This document shows, piece after piece, positions 1 to 9,877 of a stretch of 64,000 nucleotides of DNA. The notes beneath the pieces are model-generated. The model made no database searches, had not been told where the DNA came from, and saw only the letters and a list, made by a program, of their open reading frames with translations. The stretch comes from Avichristensenella sp031550535. GTDB lineage: Bacteria > Bacillota > Clostridia > Christensenellales > Aristaeellaceae. The stretch covers positions 13,196 through 77,195 of the forward strand of contig JAVBOM010000045.1 in assembly GCA_031550535.1 (NCBI GenBank), written 5' to 3'. The translations under genes and the position numbers were made by a program. Each line of letters opens with the position of its first letter. The first letter of the stretch is position 1.

Positions 1-677
1 TGGGAGAGCGGGAGGAACGAACCGTCCGCTTGTTTGTTGTACTGCATGAACACGTCGTTCCAGATTTCCAGATACCGGCCGCAATCGCACGCGGGGGAGC
101 AATCCGGGCCGCAGGGCGGCTTGTCCGTGATGACGAACATCTCGCTATCCGGGCCGCAGGGGCCGGTTAGGCCCGCAGGGCCCCACCAGTTGTTCTCCTT
201 GGGCAAGTAGAAAATGCGCTCCGCCGGCACGCCGACACTGCGCCAATATTCAAAGGACTCATCGTCGCGCGGCGCGTTTTCATCGCCCGCGAAAACGGAG
301 AAGGCCAGCTTTTCCGGGTCCAAGCCCAGATAGTCCCCGGAGGTCAGAAATTCCCAGGACCATTCGATGGCTTGCTTCTTGAAGTAGTCGCCCAGCGACC
401 AGTTGCCGAGCATCTCAAAGAATGTGAGGTGCGAAGCGTCGCCCACCTCGTCGATATCGACGGTGCGGATGCACTTCTGCACGTCGGTCAGCCGCTTGCC
501 CGCGGGGTGCGCTTCGCCCAGCAGATACGGCACGAGCGGGTGCATACCCGCCGTCGTGAAGAGCACGGTCGGATCGTTCTCCGGAATGATTGACGCGCTG
601 GGGATGATGGCGTGTCCATGATCCTTAAAGAAATTCAGGTACATGGCGCGAAGCGCGTCGGCGGTTTGCGGCTTCAT
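1..677 (-). CDS. alaS: Alanyl-tRNA synthetase, N-terminal part (runs off the left edge)
   Basis: The enzyme charges tRNA(Ala) with alanine in the cytoplasm. The first ~225 codons are present and the rest lies outside the window. The reading frame begins MKPQTADALRAMYLNFFKDH and continues through the class II AlaRS hallmarks, including the TTAGMHPLVPYL segment, the CIRTVDIDEVGDASHLTFFE segment (motif 2 region), and the GCGPDCSPACDCGRYLEIWN stretch. The start is set by a GGAGTTG ribosome binding site just upstream of the ATG. A promoter lies about 30 bases further up, and the short leader leaves no room for a T-box. Identification is secure from the family motifs. Confidence 0.96.
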   Translation of the reverse strand, partial: MKPQTADALRAMYLNFFKDHGHAIIPSASIIPENDPTVLFTTAGMHPLVPYLLGEAHPAGKRLTDVQKCIRTVDIDEVGDASHLTFFEMLGNWSLGDYFKKQAIEWSWEFLTSGDYLGLDPEKLAFSVFAGDENAPRDDESFEYWRSVGVPAERIFYLPKENNWWGPAGLTGPCGPDSEMFVITDKPPCGPDCSPACDCGRYLEIWNDVFMQYNKQADGSFLPLS

Positions 678-703
678 GGCATTCAACTCCTTTGCGAACA
701 ACG

Positions 704-733
704 ATTATGGCATGTTTGGGTAGTTTTTGTCAA
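704..733 (-). promoter_or_regulatory. Promoter of alaS
   Basis: TTGACA and CATAAT are separated by 18 bases on the minus strand. A TG dinucleotide one base before the -10 gives it an extended character. The leader to the alaS ATG is only ~20 bases, so transcription starts close to the ribosome binding site and T-box regulation is excluded here. Confidence 0.65.
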
Positions 734-767
734 CAATGATTTTTGATACGATTTTCTGTGGAAGACG

Positions 768-1145
768 CTATACTTTTCCGCGCCCCGCGACCAGGCTGCA
801 GTAGCCCAGCACCGCGCTTTCGGCGATGCGCGCGCGGGGCGACGGCGCGAGGAAGGCGAGCTGCGGGACCTGCACGCCCGTGACAAGCGACATGTACTGA
901 TAGAAGATGAGCAGGAGCGACACAAACCCGCAGATCCAGAACATGGAGGTGAGCGCGTTTTGCTTTCCGGGGAAGCCGGACAGCGAGGGCAACAGTGCGA
1001 GCAGCGCGCCGACAACAGCGCCGAGCAGCACGTCCCATATAAAGGAGAACTGCGCGACTGAGTCGAGACGCACGTCAAACAGCGCCAGCGCGCAGGTCGC
1101 GCCTAGCGCCAACAGCGGAACCACGGCCGCCCGTATTTTGCGCAT
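768..1145 (-). CDS. Small membrane protein of unknown function
   Basis: I do not recognise a family. The 125-residue product has three hydrophobic stretches that look like membrane helices: residues ~7-23 (AVVPLLALGATCALAL), ~34-53 (FIWDVLLGAVVGALLALLPS) and ~69-88 (FWICGFVSLLLIFYQYMSLV), followed by a short polar tail. It has its own promoter (TTGACC, 18 bases, TACAAT) and a GGGGCGG ribosome binding site. It lies downstream of the IS insertion and upstream of alaS, all on the same strand. Codon use matches its neighbours. Membrane location is an inference from hydrophobicity only. Confidence 0.7.
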   Translation of the reverse strand: MRKIRAAVVPLLALGATCALALFDVRLDSVAQFSFIWDVLLGAVVGALLALLPSLSGFPGKQNALTSMFWICGFVSLLLIFYQYMSLVTGVQVPQLAFLAPSPRARIAESAVLGYCSLVAGRGKV

Positions 1146-1179
1146 GCCATACCGCCCCTATTCAGAACATAGTCACGGT

Positions 1180-1209
1180 ATTGTACCCCGAACGCGGCGC
1201 GTTGGTCAA
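1180..1209 (-). promoter_or_regulatory. Promoter of the small membrane protein gene
   Basis: TTGACC and TACAAT with an 18-base spacer on the minus strand. The IS element sits only ~17 bases upstream of this -35 box, so it did not disrupt the promoter itself. Confidence 0.6.
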
Positions 1210-1216
1210 GGGATTG

Positions 1217-1226
1217 ACAAAGGGTA
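1217..1226 (+). repeat. Target-site duplication, left copy (IS1-family element)
   Basis: ACAAAGGGTA occurs directly beside the left inverted repeat and again, identical, beside the right one. The length (9-10 bases) suits the IS1 family and marks a clean, probably recent insertion. Confidence 0.85.
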
Positions 1227-1246
1227 GGAGTGTCCAAATCTCCGTG

Positions 1247-1807
1247 TCAAATAAAACTCAGGTGATTCAGATGATGAACGCGATGAGAATCGGGATGATT
1301 TTGCAGGTATCGCATTTTTGCATCGCCAAACCAGTTGTATGCATGGACGAAAACATAGAGCACAGCCGTCAAAGTCTCTATGCTGCGGAAGAAGCATCGG
1401 CTTCGGCGTCGCAAGCCCGCTATGTAGTGGCGTAAATCCGCGTTGGAACCTTCTATGTTGTGCGTGTCGCTTTTGTCTCGCATATTTCTTGCGTGATGCC
1501 CGCTGAAGTCCACGCCCAGATAAACGCTACCGCCGTCTGTATAGTAATTCTTAGCCTGGCTGGTGCTGTCAACCATCTCCTGAATCAATGTTGCGTTGAC
1601 CGAGTTGTCCACAGCATATGCGACGATTTGGCGCGGTTCACGGCTTAACATCGTCATTATGTACGTGTTTATGCCATTATCATGTCCTTTACGCTTGCCG
1701 ATGAACCAATATAGCTCATCTAGCTCAAATGCTTCCGTCTTCGTCTCTGTACTTATCCACATTGGATAATCCCCTTTTTTGAGCCTCCTTCGCCCACCTG
1801 TATGCAT
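1247..1807 (-). CDS. IS1-family transposase, InsB-like catalytic part
   Basis: This is the catalytic half of the transposase. Visible signatures are ELDELYWFIGKRKG with the first catalytic Asp, YYTDGGSVY with the second, and the C-terminal block HNIEGSNADLRHYIAGLRRR with the Glu followed by CFFRSIETL, closely matching the IS1 InsB pattern. The real protein is probably made as a fusion with the upstream InsA frame, because no good ribosome binding site precedes the first in-frame ATG and useful homology begins near the A6-G4 run. In that run the InsA frame reads CAA AAA AGG and this frame reads CTC AAA AAA GGG. Moving between them requires skipping one base. Confidence 0.8.
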   Translation of the reverse strand: MHTGGRRRLKKGDYPMWISTETKTEAFELDELYWFIGKRKGHDNGINTYIMTMLSREPRQIVAYAVDNSVNATLIQEMVDSTSQAKNYYTDGGSVYLGVDFSGHHARNMRDKSDTHNIEGSNADLRHYIAGLRRRSRCFFRSIETLTAVLYVFVHAYNWFGDAKMRYLQNHPDSHRVHHLNHLSFI

Positions 1808-2042
1808 TCGATTTGTTCATTCCAAACGCTTTCCCCACACCTCGTCCTGAGTTCCCAAGTACCAACAATCGGAGTGCCTCTTTTCGTTCACTCTCTGTGT
1901 ATGCGTGCTTCTTGGGATTTGGGGTATACTCGCGCTTGCATACCGTGCATCGATAGCGCCTGCTTCCTGAAACCGTTTTCCCTATGCTGTGCTGTCTCTC
2001 TGTAGACCCGCATCTCGGGCACTTTCTTTCTTCTCTTTCCAT
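1725..2042 (-). CDS. IS1-family InsA-like DNA-binding protein
   Basis: The 105-residue product begins MEREERKCPRCGSTERQHS. It has a zinc-ribbon with two CxxC pairs (CPRCGS at ~8-11 and CTVCKREY at ~33-36) followed by a helix-turn-helix region (ALRLLVLGNSGRGVGKAFGM), the usual InsA layout for binding the element's inverted repeats. It overlaps the InsB-like frame by 83 bases. A GGGAGA lies very close to the ATG. In IS1 elements InsA alone acts as a repressor and its frameshifted fusion is the transposase; whether this copy still makes the fusion is uncertain. Confidence 0.8.
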   Translation of the reverse strand: MEREERKCPRCGSTERQHSIGKTVSGSRRYRCTVCKREYTPNPKKHAYTESERKEALRLLVLGNSGRGVGKAFGMNKSNAYRWAKEAQKRGLSNVDKYRDEDGSI

Positions 2043-2082
2043 TCTCCCATTTTATCATCTCACGGATAAAATGGACACTCCC

Positions 2083-2092
2083 ACAAAGGGTA
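2083..2092 (+). repeat. Target-site duplication, right copy
   Basis: ACAAAGGGTA, identical to the copy on the left side of the element. Removing the element and one copy restores a continuous intergenic sequence upstream of the hydrogenase operon. Confidence 0.85.
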
Positions 2093-2468
2093 CGCCACTC
2101 CGCGGTTGATGTTCGCGCGTGCGACAATGTGGGAAATTCATTCCGATAGAATTTGTATGTAGAATTATGCATAATCTATTAACTGTATGTCCGCGTGAAG
2201 AACGATACGGCCACATAACACGTTCCCGCAGGCGAATGGGCCGTTTTCAACCGTCCCCGTCACCCCCTCCCGCTAACGCCTCCCTGGAGGCTGCCTGCTA
2301 CCGAGCCAACGCTCGGATGGCGAATACATTTCCCGCTCGGATGGGCCCAAGTGCGTCCGCGCCAACCATATCCAGAGAAAAACCGCGCATTCCAGCACCT
2401 GGAATGGCCCAATCAGCGCATTGGCACATTTCTGTCGAATGATTTCATTTGGCAAACGCCGGTGCATC
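2093..2468. other. Gene-free stretch with four successive hairpins
   Basis: No credible gene is visible. Between 2278 and 2424 there are four short perfect inverted repeats: GCCTC/GAGGC (2278-2291), CCGAGC/GCTCGG with a CAAC loop (2301-2316), CATTCCA/TGGAATG (2388-2406) and CCAAT/ATTGG (2409-2424). The sequence CGCTCGGATGG occurs twice (near 2310 and 2335). The block lies upstream of the hydC promoter, so it would not be part of the hyd leader. It may be remnant repeat material or a small structured RNA. Confidence 0.4.
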
Positions 2469-2497
2469 TTGATTCCGGCGCGAAAGAATGATATATT
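2469..2497 (+). promoter_or_regulatory. Promoter of the hydCBA operon
   Basis: TTGATT, a 17-base spacer and TATATT form a good sigma-A promoter about 65 bases before the first ATG. I looked for a Rex-type TTGTTAA...TTAACAA operator and did not find one. Confidence 0.7.
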
Positions 2498-2562
2498 TTT
2501 AACGGTTTGTGTAGCTATACAGTGGGATGCACAAAATCGAAAAAAGGAGCGGATAAGGACGC

Positions 2563-3069
2563 ATGAGCACGGAAAATAAGCAACCGGCCGTAGCGCTCGA
2601 TACGAACGCCGAGGAAGTGGAGAAGCTTCAGGCCATCCAGAAAGTCATCGAGACCTACAAGGATAAGGAAGGCTGTCTGATTACCGTACTGCATCTGGCG
2701 CAGGAGATTTACGGTTATCTTCCCCTGGAACTGCAGCGGACGATCGCCGACGGCATGGGGCTGACGTTGAGCTACGTCTCCAGCGTCGTCACGTTCTACT
2801 CATATTTCTCGATGGTTCCCCGCGCGGACCACGCCATCCGCATCTGCATGGGTACCGCGTGCTACGTGCGCGGCGGAAAGCGCATCGTGGACCGGCTGGA
2901 AGAGGTGCTGGGCATCAACGTGGGCGAGACGACGGACGACGGCAAGTTTTCCATCCAGATCACCCGCTGCCTGGGCGCGTGCGGCCTCGCCCCCGTCATC
3001 ATGATTGACGACGAGGTGTACCAGCAGGTCAACCCCGATAAAATCGAAAAAATCCTGGCGAAATACTAA
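2563..3069 (+). CDS. hydC: HydC/NuoE-like [2Fe-2S] subunit of the [FeFe]-hydrogenase complex
   Basis: This 168-residue thioredoxin-fold [2Fe-2S] protein is the small electron-transfer subunit of multimeric [FeFe]-hydrogenases, related to NuoE of complex I. The four ligands are visible as CMGTAC (~95 and 100) and CLGAC (~136 and 140). The N-terminal helical region with GYLPLELQRTIADGMGL is typical. It is the first gene of the operon and is followed 26 bases later by the HydB-like gene. The start is supported by AAAGGAGCGG and AAGGA upstream. A paralogue opens the second redox operon, where no hydrogenase subunit follows. It is cytoplasmic. Confidence 0.92.
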   Translation: MSTENKQPAVALDTNAEEVEKLQAIQKVIETYKDKEGCLITVLHLAQEIYGYLPLELQRTIADGMGLTLSYVSSVVTFYSYFSMVPRADHAIRICMGTACYVRGGKRIVDRLEEVLGINVGETTDDGKFSIQITRCLGACGLAPVIMIDDEVYQQVNPDKIEKILAKY

Positions 3070-3095
3070 GTGAGATCGAGGAGTGTGAAGCGCAG

Positions 3096-6188
<3,093 letters not shown>

Positions 6189-6199
6189 GGGGTGTCATC

Positions 6200-8020
6200 A
6201 TGGCTGATAAAGTGGTAACGGAGAAAGTGCAGAATATCACCATCAACGGAAAGCCGCACGCCGCGAAGGACGGCCAGACCATCCTCTCGGCGGCGCAGGA
6301 CGCGAACGTATACATCCCCAGCCTCTGCTACCTGGAGGGCGTGCACCAGTTTGGCGGTTGCCGCATGTGCATGGTGGAGGTGGAGGGCGCCAGGACGCTC
6401 GTCGCCGCGTGCATGACGCCGGTGCGCGAGGGCATGGTGGTCAAGACCAACAGCGCCAAGGCGCGCCACGCCAGGAAACTCAACTGCGAATTGATCCTGT
6501 CCGACCACCCGCAGGACTGCCTGTCCTGCGCGCGGAGCGGCCAGTGCGAATTGCAGGACATCTCAAAGACCCTGGGCATCAGCGAGGCGCGCTTCAAGGG
6601 CGCCATGTCCAAGGGTCTGGTGGACATCTCGCCCTCCATCACCCGCGACACCGGCAAGTGCATCCTCTGCCGCCGGTGCGTCAGCGTGTGCAACGAGGTC
6701 CAGCAGGTGGGCGTCCTAAACGCGCAGAACCGCGGCTTTGCCACAACGATCGGGCCGTCCGGCGGGAAGTCCATCGGTGAGGTGGACTGCACCAACTGCG
6801 GCCAGTGCATCGCCGCGTGCCCGGTGAACGCGCTGAGCGAGACGACGAGCATCCCGCAGGTGTGGGACGCGATCAACGACCCGACCAAGCGCGTCATCGT
6901 GCAGGCCGCGCCTGCCGTGCGCGTGGGCATTGGCGAGGAATTCGGCATGCCGGTGGGCACGCCGGTGACGGGCAAATTGGCCACGGCGCTGAAGGAACTG
7001 ATGTTTGACGACGTGTTTGACACGAACTTCGCCGCCGACCTGACCATCATGGAGGAAGGCTCGGAGTTCCTCAGCCGCGCGAAGGCGGTTCTGCAGGGCG
7101 GCCACGCCACACTGCCGATGATTACGTCGTGCAGCCCGGGCTGGGTGAAGTTCCTGGAGCACCGGTTCCCGCAGTGCGTCGGCAACCTGTCCACGTGCAA
7201 GAGCCCGCACATGATGCTGGGCGCGGTGGTGAAGAGCTACTACGCGCAGAAGCTGGGCATCGACCCCAAGGACATGTACGTCGTGTCCGTAATGCCCTGC
7301 ACGGCCAAGAAGTTCGAGATCACGCGGCCGGAGATGAAAAACGGCGGCCTGCCGAACGTGGACGCCGTCATCACCACACGCGAGCTTGCCCGGATGATCC
7401 GCGAGGCGGGCATTGACTTCGCGAACCTGCAGGATTCCGAGTTCGAGGCCCCGCTGGGCATGTCGTCCGGCGCGGCGGACATCTTCGGCGTGACCGGCGG
7501 CGTCATGGAGGCCGCGCTGCGCACCGTGTACGAGCTGGTGACCGGGCGCGAGCTGCCGGGCGACAACCTGCACGTTAAGCCCATCGTGGGCCAGGACCAG
7601 ATCAAGGTGGCGGAGCTGACGTTCGAAAACGTGCTGCCGACGTATAGCTTCCTGGAGGGCTTCACGGCCAAGGTGGCGGTGACGAGTGGCTTCGCGGGCG
7701 CGGAGATCCTGATGGAGGAAGTGGCGGCCGGCAAGTCGCCGTATCACTTCATCGAGGTGATGGGCTGCCCAGGCGGGTGCGTCTGCGGCGGCGGCCAGCC
7801 GAGAACCGGCGTGCGCACCAAGTGGAAGGACCGCGCGGACGGCATCTACCAGGAGGACGAGATGAAGAAGCTGCGCAAGTCGCACGAGAACCCGCACATC
7901 CAGCGGCTGTACAACGAATTCCTGCTGGAGCCGCTGGGCCACAAGTCGCACGATCTGCTGCACACGCACTACACGGAGCGCGGGCTGTATAACGAGATGG
8001 TGAAGGACGAGGAGAAGTAA
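6200..8020 (+). CDS. hydA: [FeFe]-hydrogenase catalytic subunit HydA
   Basis: The protein reversibly converts protons and electrons to H2. It has 606 residues arranged as N-terminal [2Fe-2S] domain (CRMCMVEVEG), His-ligated [4Fe-4S] (DHPQDCLSCARSGQCELQ), two ferredoxin clusters (CILCRRCVSVC, CTNCGQCIAAC), then the H-cluster domain. The H-cluster motifs are TSCSPGW (~310), MPCTAKKFE (~364) and EVMGCPGGCVCGGG (~519). The first reads Ser where well-studied enzymes such as Clostridium pasteurianum CpI have a second Cys, and the third has Gly for the usual Ala in MAC. Its position after HydC and HydB indicates a trimeric, probably electron-bifurcating complex. No maturases (HydE/F/G) are in the window. 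Confidence 0.93.
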   Translation: MADKVVTEKVQNITINGKPHAAKDGQTILSAAQDANVYIPSLCYLEGVHQFGGCRMCMVEVEGARTLVAACMTPVREGMVVKTNSAKARHARKLNCELILSDHPQDCLSCARSGQCELQDISKTLGISEARFKGAMSKGLVDISPSITRDTGKCILCRRCVSVCNEVQQVGVLNAQNRGFATTIGPSGGKSIGEVDCTNCGQCIAACPVNALSETTSIPQVWDAINDPTKRVIVQAAPAVRVGIGEEFGMPVGTPVTGKLATALKELMFDDVFDTNFAADLTIMEEGSEFLSRAKAVLQGGHATLPMITSCSPGWVKFLEHRFPQCVGNLSTCKSPHMMLGAVVKSYYAQKLGIDPKDMYVVSVMPCTAKKFEITRPEMKNGGLPNVDAVITTRELARMIREAGIDFANLQDSEFEAPLGMSSGAADIFGVTGGVMEAALRTVYELVTGRELPGDNLHVKPIVGQDQIKVAELTFENVLPTYSFLEGFTAKVAVTSGFAGAEILMEEVAAGKSPYHFIEVMGCPGGCVCGGGQPRTGVRTKWKDRADGIYQEDEMKKLRKSHENPHIQRLYNEFLLEPLGHKSHDLLHTHYTERGLYNEMVKDEEK

Positions 8021-8052
8021 GCGGGGCTTATTGGGTACAAGAGCGCCGGGTG

Positions 8053-8105
8053 CGCCGGAGGGAAGCGCCGTCAGCGGTGAAAAAGCGACCCGAGGGCACG
8101 CCTGG
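8053..8105 (+). repeat. Dispersed repeat family C, copy 1
   Basis: The stretch CGCCGGAGGGAAGCGCCG, then CAGCGG and AAAGCGACCCG, is nearly repeated at 39171-39223. It sits between hydA and the YcxB-like gene. Confidence 0.65.
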
Positions 8106-8135
8106 CGTTCGATCTATTGGAAAGGATATGATTGG

Positions 8136-8654
8136 ATGGAGGCAAGATGGGCAATCCGTGCCGAAACGCGCATTACCCTGCCGATGTTCAGGGCGTTCAA
8201 TTGGTTCACGCAATTCCACAGCAAGTATTACCGGATCTATCGGGCATTAGCCGCTTTCCTGATCCCCCTGCTGTGCGTGGTTCTGCTTATAACACGATTC
8301 ATGCCTTTTGGGGCTGGCCTCACCATGTTTTTTGCTCTTACGTTTTGGTTTGCGCACAGAAAAACGAATCAAGCCTTCGAGCACACCCGTACAATATTTG
8401 AGAGTGGCTATACTTACGAATTTAGCGATGAAAAGCTGATCGCCCGCTCCGAGGGGGCCGTGTCAAGCGATACCCAGGAAATCCTGTACGACGGATTGTA
8501 CAAGGCTTTCGAGACAGCGGATATGTTTTACCTCTATATTGGCCCGCTACAGGGCTACATCCTCCCCAAAGCCTCCTTCACCCAAGGCACGGCGGACGAC
8601 CTTCGCGCGCTGCTGCGCGAGAAGCTGAACAAGCGGTTTGTGGTGTGCTGGTAG
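8136..8654 (+). CDS. YcxB-like membrane protein
   Basis: The chosen start (MEARWAIRAETRITLPMF) has AAAGGA nine bases upstream and gives 172 residues; an earlier in-frame start would read through repeat sequence. Two adjacent hydrophobic helices (~45-65 and ~68-85, LIPLLCVVLLITRFMPFGAG and LTMFFALTFWFA) are followed by a soluble C-terminal half, YTYEFSDEKLIARSEGA through YILPKASFTQG, which resembles the YcxB-like domain. The function of that family is unknown to me. It follows hydA on the same strand but after a 115-base gap with repeat sequence, so it need not belong to the operon. Confidence 0.75.
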   Translation: MEARWAIRAETRITLPMFRAFNWFTQFHSKYYRIYRALAAFLIPLLCVVLLITRFMPFGAGLTMFFALTFWFAHRKTNQAFEHTRTIFESGYTYEFSDEKLIARSEGAVSSDTQEILYDGLYKAFETADMFYLYIGPLQGYILPKASFTQGTADDLRALLREKLNKRFVVCW

Positions 8655-8693
8655 CCGTCCAAGGCACATTGTAAAACCCGCCACGCACGACAA

Positions 8694-8737
8694 GCGCGCA
8701 CATGCGAGGCGAATATTCCTTCCTTGCATGTGCGCGC
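8694..8737. terminator. Hairpin between convergent genes, probable bidirectional terminator
   Basis: GCGCGCACATGC and GCATGTGCGCGC form perfect 12-base arms around a 20-base AT-richer loop. It lies between the convergent YcxB-like gene and the ABC ATPase gene. Neither side carries a long T run, so termination efficiency is uncertain. Confidence 0.55.
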
Positions 8738-8781
8738 ATGTTCGTTTGGTTTACATACGCTATATCACGCTTGCCAACACA

Positions 8782-9858
8782 TCACGTCCGAATCATCAAT
8801 TCCTCCCGCATGTCCTCGCCCGCGAACACCATCAGCGCGCGCACCTCAAGGCCCACGGCGTCGCCCGCCTGAATCGACGGATACGAGAGCGGGTCCGCGA
8901 TGACCCGAAGGATCACGTCCGGGCCGAGCTCCACGCGGCAATCGTTCACATCGCCCAGGAAGTAGCGGCTCCGCACGGTGCCGCTGAGCTGCCCCTGGCC
9001 CGGCGGCACAAAGCGAACCGTCTCCGGGCGAATGGCGGCGATGACTTCGCCGCGCTTGTCGCCGTTATACAGCAGCGTTTGCTCGATGTCCGTCAGGCGG
9101 ATCACGCCTTCCTCCGCCGTGCCCTGCAGGAACTCCACCTTACCCACAAAGTCCGCAACAAAGGGGTTCACGGGCGCGCTGTAAATCTCGTTCGGGGTGC
9201 CGACCTGCTGCACGACGCCCTGCTTGATCACCACGATGCGGTCGCTCATGGCCATGGCCTCGGTTTGGTCGTGCGTCACATAGACGACCGTGATGCCGAG
9301 CGCCGTCTGGATCTCCTTGATTTCAAAGCGCATGCTCTCGCGCAGCTTGGCGTCCAGGTTGCTGAGCGGCTCGTCCAGCAGCAGCAATTCCGGTTCGGCG
9401 ACGAGCGCGCGCGCTAGCGCCACACGCTGCTGCTGCCCGCCGGAAAGCTGGTTGGGGTAACGCTTGCCGTACTGGCCCAGGTGCACGATGTCCAGCACCC
9501 GCGCCACCTTGGCATCGATATCCGCCCGGGAGTGCTTCATAATCTTCAGCGGGTAGGCCACGTTGTCGTAGACCGTCATGTGCGGCCACACCGCGTAGCT
9601 CTGGAACACCATGCCGATGTCGCGTCGCTCCGGCGGCACAAAGGCGTTCTCCCCGCTGACCAGCCGATCGCCGATATAGACGCTGCCGCTGGTCGGCTTT
9701 TCAAACCCGGCGATGATGCGCAGCATCGTGGTCTTGCCACAGCCCGAGGGGCCCAGCAATGTGACGAACTCCCCATCCTGGAGCGTTTCGCTGAAGTTTT
9801 GCAGCACGACGTTATCGCCAAATGCCTTGGTCACGTTTTGTATGGTGACGGTGGACAT
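8782..9858 (-). CDS. ABC transporter ATP-binding protein (FbpC/PotA type)
   Basis: This cytoplasmic ATPase powers the adjacent importer. The 358-residue protein has Walker A GPSGCGKTTML (~38), signature LSGGQQQRVALARAL (~135), Walker B LLLLDEPLSNLD (~155), the H-loop THDQTEAMAMSDR, and a C-terminal TOBE-like regulatory domain (ETVRFVPPGQGQLSGTVRSR). The start MSTVTIQNVTKAF is preceded by AAAGGAAGGG and lies 19 bases after the permease stop. FbpABC relatives carry ferric iron, and others carry thiamine, spermidine or phosphonate-type ligands; the substrate cannot be read from this subunit. Confidence 0.9.
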   Translation of the reverse strand: MSTVTIQNVTKAFGDNVVLQNFSETLQDGEFVTLLGPSGCGKTTMLRIIAGFEKPTSGSVYIGDRLVSGENAFVPPERRDIGMVFQSYAVWPHMTVYDNVAYPLKIMKHSRADIDAKVARVLDIVHLGQYGKRYPNQLSGGQQQRVALARALVAEPELLLLDEPLSNLDAKLRESMRFEIKEIQTALGITVVYVTHDQTEAMAMSDRIVVIKQGVVQQVGTPNEIYSAPVNPFVADFVGKVEFLQGTAEEGVIRLTDIEQTLLYNGDKRGEVIAAIRPETVRFVPPGQGQLSGTVRSRYFLGDVNDCRVELGPDVILRVIADPLSYPSIQAGDAVGLEVRALMVFAGEDMREELMIRT

Positions 9859-9877
9859 GGTTGCACCCTTCCTTTCG

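Larger units (their letters stand above)
1227..2082 (-). mobile_element. IS1-family insertion sequence, complete with terminal inverted repeats
   Basis: About 856 bp. The left end reads GGAGTGTCCAAATCTCCGTG; the right end, reverse-complemented, reads GGAGTGTCCATTTTATCCGTG with one possible extra G outside. The ends thus share GGAGTGTCCA and TCCGTG blocks in register. Exact 10-bp target repeats flank it. It carries two overlapping minus-strand frames: an InsA-like zinc-finger/helix-turn-helix protein and an InsB-like DDE transposase. It lies between the membrane-protein gene and the hydrogenase operon. Joining the two transposase frames needs a net +1 (or -2) shift at an A6 run, not the -1 shift of classical IS1, so it may be inactive. 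Confidence 0.9.

Noticed and set aside
678..767. T-box riboswitch before alaS
   Set aside because: The promoter lies so close to the start codon that the leader is ~20 bases, too short for a T-box, and no T-box sequence is present.
1227..2082. Classical -1 programmed frameshift joining InsA and InsB
   Set aside because: Codon phases at the A6 run show that a net +1 or -2 shift is required, so the standard IS1 mechanism does not fit.
2119..2442. Open frame of 107 codons between the IS element and hydC
   Set aside because: No ribosome binding site, biased residue content (Pro, Arg, Ala), and it runs through hairpin sequences.
2490..2562. Rex (NADH-sensing) operator before hydC
   Set aside because: I looked for the TTGTTAA-N4-TTAACAA type palindrome near both redox promoters and found no convincing match.
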